Positions 41,701 through 47,244 of a DNA stretch of 47,244 nt are shown piece by piece. The notes beneath the pieces were generated by a model. The model was not told the origin of the DNA, made no database searches, and was given only the letters and a program-made list of their open reading frames with translations. The stretch covers positions 1 to 47,244 of the forward strand of contig JAIQGL010000041.1 of the NCBI GenBank assembly GCA_020072585.1. Reading direction: 5' to 3'. The translations under genes and the position numbers were made by a program. The DNA is from Terriglobia bacterium. GTDB lineage: Bacteria; Acidobacteriota; Terriglobia; Terriglobales; Acidobacteriaceae. Each line of letters opens with the position of its first letter. The first letter of the stretch is position 1.

Positions 41701-44700
41701 CCAGGTCCTTTTCCAAATGAATATTCAGCTGGTTGATCATGACGGAATCAATGCCAAAGGATTCCAGACGATCTGACGAACCAATCCGGTCCGGCGCGAG
41801 TTTAATCTCCTCGCCGACCAAGGCCTTCAAATACTCTTCCGTTTTTGCCAGGAGCATCGCGGCATCAACACCATCCGCCAGGGCTGTCACGTTTTTATCG
41901 CGCTTCACGGGCTTCTGAGCAATCGAGGCCGCGATCCTGGAAGGGATTCCATAAAGTGCAACACCTTGTAACGCCTCGGACCGCAGGAAGTCTTCCCAGT
42001 ATCGAATACCGTCTTTCGTCGGCAAAGGACATATTCCGGTTTGTTTTTCCGCAAGCGCGATATGGTCCGGAGAGACATTCATCCCTCCTTCTTCCCACAA
42101 GGGCCAATTGATTGATAAGGTCCGGCCCGATCGTTTCTGGGTTCTTTTCAGCTTCTCTCGACTCTCCACAAAAGAATCCAAAAAGTGATTCGCGTAGGCG
42201 TAATCGCTCTGCCCCAAGTTGCCCATCACTCCTGCGATAGAGGAAAACAAGACAAACAAGTCCAAATTCTCGTTTCTCGTTGCCAGGTCCAGGTTGATCG
42301 TGCCGTAAACCTTGGCCGCCAGCACCGCCTCCATCTCTTCCCTTGTCTTCTTGACAATGAAAGAGTCACGGTTCATGCCCGCAGCATGAATGACTCCATT
42401 TATTTGCGAGAATCGCGCCTTCGCCTCACGCACGATCCTCTCCATGTCTTCAAATTTAGAAACATTGGCCTGAAGCACCAGGATCTCGGCGCCGTAGCCT
42501 TTCAGCTGGCTTAGTTTTTCTTCTTGCCTGGCACTGGGCGCAGAACGCCCCACCAGAACCAGTTTCGCCTGGAAATTCTTCGCCAGGTACTCTGCAAAGA
42601 TGAGTCCGATGCCGCCTAACCCGCCGGTAATGAGGTAGACACCCTTCTGTCGTAGCGGCAACACTGCCGACTTCTTCTCTATGGGAGTTTGCGGCACTAA
42701 CTCGCTTATGCATCGCTCACGCGTCTGCTTGTCTTCGTGCATGGAGTTCCGATAGCGAATCTCCTGTGCCGTCCAATCTTTCTCGTAAATCTCATCCCAA
42801 ATGAGGCCGGCTTTCTCCGAAAGAGACATTTCTCCATCTCTTCCTGGTCCGCTTTGAATATCCACGACCTTTGCAAGGTACCGCGGATTTTCTAGCACGA
42901 GGGTCTTGAAAAAACCGCCAATGGCAGCGCCCAACGGAGCCGTCGCTTCCGAATGGCTGGAGAAAACCGAGACGAACTTCAGCGGAACCTGAGGTTTTTC
43001 CTTCATCAAGGCCTTGCATAGATAGAAGAGCGCATAGACCCCGTTATTCAGATGCTGATTTACCTGTTGCTTGACTTCCAGATTGCACACGTCTGAACAG
43101 TGATGGAGAACCACGCCAGGAAGCAAATTTTTACTCCTGAGATTTTCCATGAGTTCGTGGAACTGTTCTTCTCGTTCAGTATCGATGGTATAGATATTCG
43201 GCCCTATTTCCTGAAAAGACTTTCCGGGTTTGACCAAGACAATACCGTTGTCAGCTGGTCCGTTCTCGCGCAGCCCTTTCATGGTCAGGAATAGCTCTTC
43301 AGAAGAATCGAATACCAGGATTGGGCCAATCGCCGGTTTCTTTTCCACTGATGCGACAACGGACTGCAACGTCCATTGCGGATAGTAGTACGTCCTCTTT
43401 TTGTCTTCAGCAGGTCCGCTTACGACAACCTTCCTGGTATCCAATGCTTTCTTTTGAACAGCACGCGGAGCTGGCGTTTTCTGATTTATCTCCACCCAGC
43501 ACCGTTCTTTGGCGAAAGGATACGTCGGGAGTGAGACCCTCTTGGGAGTCGCGTCCCGGTGCAAAAGAGCCCAATCAATTTCAACGCCTAAAATCCAGAA
43601 CCTGGCCAGCTTTTCCAGGTCTTTGTTTGCCAAAAGGTCCGCAAGAAAAGCCTTTCCTGCCCGCCCTTCAATCAGATTGCCAGCGTACTGGGCCTCCCTG
43701 ACGCTTCCATGGAAGACATCCTCCAATTCAGGGGCGCCGCCTTCCGCACGGATGTTTTTGTTCTTTCGCAGAGTGATCCACTGATTCAATTTGTCTTTGA
43801 GGTCTTTTACGCTCGACGTGATGATGACAAGCCGCGCATCCATCGGCGACCTTCCCACCTGGGAGGTATACGCCATGTTGGCCAGTGAAACGTCAGGTGC
43901 GTTTTCCAGGAAATGGACAACTCTTTCGGCATAACGGCAAAGGGCATCCTGGTCCCTTGCCGAAAGAACAAAGGCTTCGAGCGGCGTTGTATGAGACGCG
44001 CTCTCTGGTTCTCGAGCGCCGGCATATTCTTCCAGGATGAGATGCGCGTTCGATCCTCCGGCGCCAAACGAGCTGACGCCAACGCGCCTGGGATGCGCAG
44101 CCGTGTGCTTCCATTCCACCAGTTCAGTCTGTACGTAAAACGGTGATTCCTGGAAATTGATGTTCGGGTTAGGAGGATCGGCATGTAAAGATGGGACCAA
44201 CTGCTTGTATTTGATTTGCAATAAAGCTTTGGTAACGGCTGCAATCCCGGCGGCCGATTCGAGATGTCCGATATTTGATTTGACCGATCCAATGGGACAG
44301 AACTGTTTCTCTTCGGTGGAGCCCTCAAACGCCTTCAGCAGCCCGGTAATCTCGATTGGGTCTCCCAGGGAAGTGCCTGTTCCATGAGTCTCGATGTAAC
44401 TCATGGTTTTAGGATCGATATTAGCCTTTTTGAGGGCATCGAGAACCAGATCGCCCTGCGCATTCGGATTGGGGACCGTATAGCCGTTGGTTTTTCCACC
44501 ATGATTCAAGGCGCTCGATTTGATGACCGCATATATTTGATCGCCATCGCGAAGAGCGTTTTCCAGAGGTTTGAGCAGGACCGCCCCCACCCCTTCTCCA
44601 GGGACGTATCCATCTCCTCCCTGGCCAAAGCTCCGGCATTTACCATCACTCGCGGCAAACTTTCCCTGGCTCATGCTCAGATATTTACTGGGATGTACGG

Positions 44701-47244
44701 TGACATTGACGCCACCTGCAATGGCGGCATCTATCTCTCCTGCGCGGAGCTCTTTGCATGCCAGGTCAATGGCGGTGAGAGAAGAAGAACACATGGTATC
44801 CAGCGCCATGCTGGGGCCATGGAAATCGAAAAAGTACGAAACCCGGTTCGCGATGGAAGCGTAGGATGAATTTGGGATGGCTGCATCGCCGCTCAAAATC
44901 GCCTCAGCCCCAAAAAGCTCATACTGTCCCCACATGACCCCGACAAAAACGCCTACTCGGCTTCCCGAGATGCTCTCCTTGGTATAACCGGCATCCTCGA
45001 TGGTTTCCCATGCAGTTTCAAGGAACAGGCGCTCCTGCGGATCAGTCAGCGCAGCTTCTTTCGGGGAGATGTTGAAGAACAATGGATCGAATTTGTCCAC
45101 ATCGGCAATAAAGCCGCCCCACTTGCTATAGCTTTTTCCTAACTTGTTCCGGTCAGGATCGTAGTACAACTCGTGGTCCCACCGTTCTGGAGGAATTTCC
45201 GTAATGCAATCGCGGCCGTTTTGGAGATTCTTCCAGAATTCCTGCAAGTTCTCAGCCTGCGGGTATCTTCCGGCCAGCCCGACAATAGCGATTTCCCGCC
45301 GATCATTCGTTTTAAAGCCAGCGGTTTTGAAACCAGCAAAACGATTCTTACTCCGTATCGCTGGAGTTGGCTGCCTTTTTTCTATCGCAGTTTGATCAAC
45401 CTGCTTTGCCCTGGACGCTTCATGCTGGATCCCAATTTGTTCGCGCACGATTGCCGGATACGCTTTCAGGAAATATCCAGCCAACCCGGCTATAGTTTGG
45501 TATTCGAAAAACAACGTCTTGGAGAGCGAACCAAACGTCTTTTCCAGCTTATTGGTCAGCTTCATCGCCAGGATCGAATCAATCCCGTAGTTCTCCAACG
45601 CGGCCTGCGGATCAATTTTGTGGGACGGCAGTTGCAGCAATTCCGCCAATTGCTTGCGCAAGTAATCTTGTGTCTTCTCTACAAGACTTTCCGAATCGAT
45701 CTCGGCAGCCACCACCGGATGTTTTGCCTGCGGTTCGGCTGGCGTGGATGGTACGGCCGGGCTGGCAGTCAATGCGCGTCGCATACGGGGCAGATCGCCT
45801 TCCGCTATCAGCATCTGGTCGCAGGGCAACACCAGGCTGCGATAGAACGCTTCTACGCCCGTGGCCGTCTGCATTGCCTGCATGCCCGTGGCTTCCTGCA
45901 ACATTTCCCAGTTCGCTGCATCGGTCCCCATCCCGCCGGCTTGCCATGCACCCCAGTTGATCGAACGCGTACCCCCGTACCGTTGCTTCGCAGCTACCTG
46001 CCCATTGCGATACGCCGCAAACTGGTCCATAAAACCATTCGCTGCTGCGTAGTCGGCCTGACCCACATTCCCCATCGCTCCGGCGATGGAAGAAAACAAC
46101 ACAAAGAAATCCAGTTCCGCGTGCTGGGTGGCCTGATCCAGGTTGTACGTCCCCATGACTTTCGGCGCCAGTACCTTACTGAATTCGGCTCTGTCCTTTT
46201 TCAGTATGAAGTTGTCGGCAATCATCCCGGCACTGTGCAGGATGCCTTTCATCTGTCCGTGCGCGTCCTGAATGGCAACGATGAGCTGCTTGACCTGGTC
46301 CAGATTACCCAGATCCACCTGCCGATAACTCACCCGCCCAACTGGCGCTGATAACTTATCTAGCAAACTTTGTTTTTCTGCGTCCAATGCCGAGCGACCT
46401 GTCAGGACAACTCTGGCCTCGCGGCTCTGCGCCAGAATTTCTTTGGCAAAGACAAGACCTAAGCCGCCCAGCCCACCGGTGATCAGATAGACACCCTGAT
46501 CCTGGAACGCGATTGGTGCCTTTTCCGGCTGCGCCGATACCTCTTCCCAGCGCAAAACTTGCCGGACTCCCTGTTCATATCGAACCAGCCTATCCAACGG
46601 CTGCTGCATCTCTGCCTGCAATTGCCCGCTCAACTCCTCAGTTGTCACTTCCGCCGGAACAAGCAGAAGTTGACCGATCAACTGGGGATTCTCCAGCGTC
46701 GCCGTTTTGAGCAATCCCCACAGACCCGCCAGCACGGCCTGCTCGCGGCCGCCGCCTACGACTATCTGGAAAAGTACTTTGCCTTGCGGCTTGCCTTGGA
46801 GCACAGTTTGTATCCGTTTAAAACATGCCAGGGCACACTCGCTGTAGCGCTCCGCAATATTCTTTTCTTCCCATGCAGGCAATGACAGGAATTGGCTGTC
46901 CGGAAGCAAAGAAACAAGTTTCTCGACATCGATCTCCGATAGCTCGCACAAAATAATATTGTGCTCTGTGCATGCAGTCTTAGTGGCGTTAGCGGGGACC
47001 TCCACGCCATCGGCTTGCCAAACCGGAATGGCCAGCAGGCTGCCTATCGTCTTACCTTGTGCGGCATGTGTGACGTTCTCTTTCTCCAGCACACGCGAAG
47101 AAAGTCCGCGCATCTGCACGCAGACATTCCCGCGTTCATCACACAGATCAATATCCAGCTTTGCGACCTTGTCCTCCGCCTGACTTCCCGGCGCGTAGCG
47201 CACCCAGGCAACCATCTCCACGCTGCAACCCGTGACGATACGCA
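38783..47244 (-). CDS. AT-less (trans-AT) polyketide synthase, partial at 5' end
   Basis: The frame is open to the right edge and encodes at least 2,820 residues; residue numbers here count from the GTG at 47221. Domains in order: tail of a DH (1-48), KR1 (to ~428), ACP1 (Ser549), KS1 (643-1066, Cys811/His946/His986), KR2 (about 1276-1711), ACP2 (Ser1826), KS2 (1911-2342, Cys2088/His2223/His2263), DH (2510-2792). Each KS is followed by its flanking domain ending in LPTYPFA, with no AT, so loading must come in trans, consistent with the discrete AT at 31714. The protein ends after the DH without ACP or thioesterase: either a split module completed elsewhere or a truncation. Downstream genes are MBL hydrolase and HCS. 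Confidence 0.93.
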   Translation of the reverse strand, partial: RIVTGCSVEMVAWVRYAPGSQAEDKVAKLDIDLCDERGNVCVQMRGLSSRVLEKENVTHAAQGKTIGSLLAIPVWQADGVEVPANATKTACTEHNIILCELSEIDVEKLVSLLPDSQFLSLPAWEEKNIAERYSECALACFKRIQTVLQGKPQGKVLFQIVVGGGREQAVLAGLWGLLKTATLENPQLIGQLLLVPAEVTTEELSGQLQAEMQQPLDRLVRYEQGVRQVLRWEEVSAQPEKAPIAFQDQGVYLITGGLGGLGLVFAKEILAQSREARVVLTGRSALDAEKQSLLDKLSAPVGRVSYRQVDLGNLDQVKQLIVAIQDAHGQMKGILHSAGMIADNFILKKDRAEFSKVLAPKVMGTYNLDQATQHAELDFFVLFSSIAGAMGNVGQADYAAANGFMDQFAAYRNGQVAAKQRYGGTRSINWGAWQAGGMGTDAANWEMLQEATGMQAMQTATGVEAFYRSLVLPCDQMLIAEGDLPRMRRALTASPAVPSTPAEPQAKHPVVAAEIDSESLVEKTQDYLRKQLAELLQLPSHKIDPQAALENYGIDSILAMKLTNKLEKTFGSLSKTLFFEYQTIAGLAGYFLKAYPAIVREQIGIQHEASRAKQVDQTAIEKRQPTPAIRSKNRFAGFKTAGFKTNDRREIAIVGLAGRYPQAENLQEFWKNLQNGRDCITEIPPERWDHELYYDPDRNKLGKSYSKWGGFIADVDKFDPLFFNISPKEAALTDPQERLFLETAWETIEDAGYTKESISGSRVGVFVGVMWGQYELFGAEAILSGDAAIPNSSYASIANRVSYFFDFHGPSMALDTMCSSSLTAIDLACKELRAGEIDAAIAGGVNVTVHPSKYLSMSQGKFAASDGKCRSFGQGGDGYVPGEGVGAVLLKPLENALRDGDQIYAVIKSSALNHGGKTNGYTVPNPNAQGDLVLDALKKANIDPKTMSYIETHGTGTSLGDPIEITGLLKAFEGSTEEKQFCPIGSVKSNIGHLESAAGIAAVTKALLQIKYKQLVPSLHADPPNPNINFQESPFYVQTELVEWKHTAAHPRRVGVSSFGAGGSNAHLILEEYAGAREPESASHTTPLEAFVLSARDQDALCRYAERVVHFLENAPDVSLANMAYTSQVGRSPMDARLVIITSSVKDLKDKLNQWITLRKNKNIRAEGGAPELEDVFHGSVREAQYAGNLIEGRAGKAFLADLLANKDLEKLARFWILGVEIDWALLHRDATPKRVSLPTYPFAKERCWVEINQKTPAPRAVQKKALDTRKVVVSGPAEDKKRTYYYPQWTLQSVVASVEKKPAIGPILVFDSSEELFLTMKGLRENGPADNGIVLVKPGKSFQEIGPNIYTIDTEREEQFHELMENLRSKNLLPGVVLHHCSDVCNLEVKQQVNQHLNNGVYALFYLCKALMKEKPQVPLKFVSVFSSHSEATAPLGAAIGGFFKTLVLENPRYLAKVVDIQSGPGRDGEMSLSEKAGLIWDEIYEKDWTAQEIRYRNSMHEDKQTRERCISELVPQTPIEKKSAVLPLRQKGVYLITGGLGGIGLIFAEYLAKNFQAKLVLVGRSAPSARQEEKLSQLKGYGAEILVLQANVSKFEDMERIVREAKARFSQINGVIHAAGMNRDSFIVKKTREEMEAVLAAKVYGTINLDLATRNENLDLFVLFSSIAGVMGNLGQSDYAYANHFLDSFVESREKLKRTQKRSGRTLSINWPLWEEGGMNVSPDHIALAEKQTGICPLPTKDGIRYWEDFLRSEALQGVALYGIPSRIAASIAQKPVKRDKNVTALADGVDAAMLLAKTEEYLKALVGEEIKLAPDRIGSSDRLESFGIDSVMINQLNIHLEKDLGPLPKTLLYEHETVQELAQFLLQEAREALVVRFGLAHSPGEPSISSAGIEEETVQDETPAAEAEIKDDLGAIAIIGIHGYYPHSANLAEYWENLKQGRDLIDLVPPSRWDYEEFYHPDPVAASDGKIYCKWGGFLDDYDKFDPHFFNISIEEAKVIDPQERLFLESVWAAIEDAGYTRESLKKRAPKGRSADVGVFVGVTTNSYHLWAPEERSRGNIVFPSALPWSIANRVSYFFDFSGPSMPVDTACSSSLVAVHLACESLKRSECQVAIAGGVNLYLHPSKYQSLCQRRMLSLDGKCHSYGAGDDGFVPGEAVGTLVLKPLSKAIEHQDHIYAVIPASAFDHSGRSNGYSAPNPNSQSRLISQTLKKAHIHPETIGYVEGHGTGTQLGDGIEIVALTQAFRKQTTKKQFCPIGSVKANIGHSESAAGIGSLTKVILQMKHRQLAPTIYSDEANANIEFKDSPFYLQHGLSEWESSPDQPRRALINSFGAGGVNACVVLEEYQQPGSPENRREAGPYLFALSAKDEDRLREYANRMLIQLRSEQEIDLGDLCYTLQVGREAMEERLATVVSEVGELIDRLDEWSKRGPSSDIYHGNVGPRRKRSKVAKTAGQGLTEIASMWVTGEEVSWDTLYPWTKPRRIALPTYPFARGRYWISNSLAPEKRTPPNAQLHPLISYNSSTLKEVSFGSSLSDTAFYAVDHKVNEEGIFPGAGYLEMACISGNIAAERRVRKIKDIVWVRPLSFRKGPQAVRTLLKSVGDTVEYVISSFDDENEEVLHSEGKLAFRSGWADPVDAGDQIPIEALKAQCARPEDVTAYYNKFRKYGVHYGPSFQTIQEIYINGSFALSKLKVADHLKSDFGQFILHPSIIDGALQTAAALVGGLESATPHLPFALDEVDILHPVRQTCYAYAEFADSRERTHAGVRKFNIRLLNESGDVLISFRNLFVRALPTIQAAPRSAETARLSVAAGA
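38846..41491 (-). other. PKS module 3 (incomplete): KS2-DH
   Basis: KS2 has Cys2088 (VDTACSSSLVAVH), His2223 (EGHGTGTQLGD) and His2263 (KANIGHSESAAG). The following DH has His2542 and Pro2551 of HxxxGxxxxP, but Glu instead of Gly at position +4 (DHKVNEEGIFPGAGY). The second motif HPSIIDGALQTAA keeps Asp2711 and Gln2715. The module stops after the DH; a KR or ACP must be on another protein if the line is functional. Confidence 0.78.
41648..45295 (-). other. PKS module 2: KS1-KR2-ACP2
   Basis: KS1 is condensation-competent by motif: Cys811 in LDTMCSSSLTAID, His946 in ETHGTGTSLGD, His986 in KSNIGHLESAAG. KR2 has its own structural half (from ~1276, YYYPQWTLQ), NADPH loop ITGGLGGIGLIFAE, Ser1660/1661, Tyr1674 and Asn1678 in SDYAYANHFL. 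HAAGMNRDSFI again keeps the B-type Asp. ACP2 has FGIDSVMINQL with Ser1826. No methyltransferase or dehydratase domain is present, so a beta-hydroxy intermediate is expected. Confidence 0.82.
45482..47244 (-). other. PKS module 1 (partial): DH tail-KR1-ACP1
   Basis: The first ~48 residues (VRYAPGSQAEDKVAKLDIDL, then VQMRGLSSRVL) match the end of a PKS dehydratase, so this module is of the (KS)-DH-KR-ACP kind with its KS beyond the edge. KR1 has a structural half and a catalytic half: NADPH loop ITGGLGGLGLVFAK (residues 247-260), Ser377/378 in LFSSIAGAMG, Tyr391 and Asn395 in QADYAAANGF. HSAGMIADNFI keeps the Asp typical of B-type ketoreductases. ACP1 carries YGIDSILAMKL with the phosphopantetheine Ser549. 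Confidence 0.8.

Noticed and set aside
45173-46351. 392-residue plus-strand open frame inside the PKS gene
   Set aside because: It is antisense to KR1, ACP1 and KS1, whose motifs are unmistakable; the plus-strand translation has no domain character.

Overview
The window looks like a chromosomal segment of a soil or sediment bacterium, most likely an Acidobacteriota (Terriglobia-type) genome. This is inferred from gene content, from a ribosome-hibernation/sigma hybrid gene and from many short dispersed intergenic repeats; no rRNA or other taxonomic marker is present. The left two thirds is GC-rich housekeeping and accessory sequence with short operons on both strands. The right third (about 31.7-47.2 kb) carries a trans-AT polyketide biosynthesis locus that is visibly less GC-rich. 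One sampled line in the PKS gene, 43081-43140, is 47% GC, against 70% in glpX at 7381-7440.

Layout. 1-144: remnant of an IS3-family transposase. 332-4458: a zinc-protease-like protein, unknown proteins, a PCMT-like methyltransferase and a lipocalin. 4614-8272: YbaK/EbsC deacylase, a P-loop protein, glutaryl-CoA dehydrogenase and class II fructose-bisphosphatase. 8584-12747: a small membrane protein coupled to a cation/proton antiporter, a secreted unknown protein and a Tat-exported aspartylglucosaminidase-like Ntn hydrolase. 12963-15296: a two-gene operon encoding an HPF/RaiA-sigma factor fusion and an eRF1-like (baeRF-type) protein. 15521-23574: LarB, a long ChaN-like protein, UbiX-like flavin prenyltransferase, a secreted protein, Nudix/secreted/cupin genes, nitroreductase, a stand-alone LigD phosphoesterase and a DMT permease. 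23700-31011: a DegP/HtrA protease, a peptidoglycan-binding-like protein, an M13 peptidase coupled to a nitrilase-superfamily enzyme, and a secreted phosphoesterase.

31714-47244: a discrete acyltransferase on the plus strand. On the minus strand are an AT-less PKS open to the right edge, a metallo-beta-lactamase-fold hydrolase, an HMG-CoA-synthase-like beta-branching enzyme, and then three genes of unknown role: a multi-span membrane protein with a duplicated His motif, a His/Met-rich anchored protein and a small helical protein. The PKS reads (partial DH)-KR-ACP | KS-KR-ACP | KS-DH and has no internal AT. The discrete AT would load extender units in trans, and the HCS-like enzyme points to beta-alkylation of the chain. 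The remaining beta-branch partners, later modules and release domain are not in the window.

The most unusual items are the HPF-sigma fusion next to an eRF1-like protein (a possible stress module linking ribosome hibernation, transcription and stalled-ribosome handling), the trans-AT PKS with a discrete AT that looks like an excised cis-AT domain, the membrane protein with two copies of a D-x-x-WH...PPH motif beside a His/Met-rich partner, and dispersed repeats that form the 3' ends of genes and at one junction also supply the Shine-Dalgarno of the next gene.
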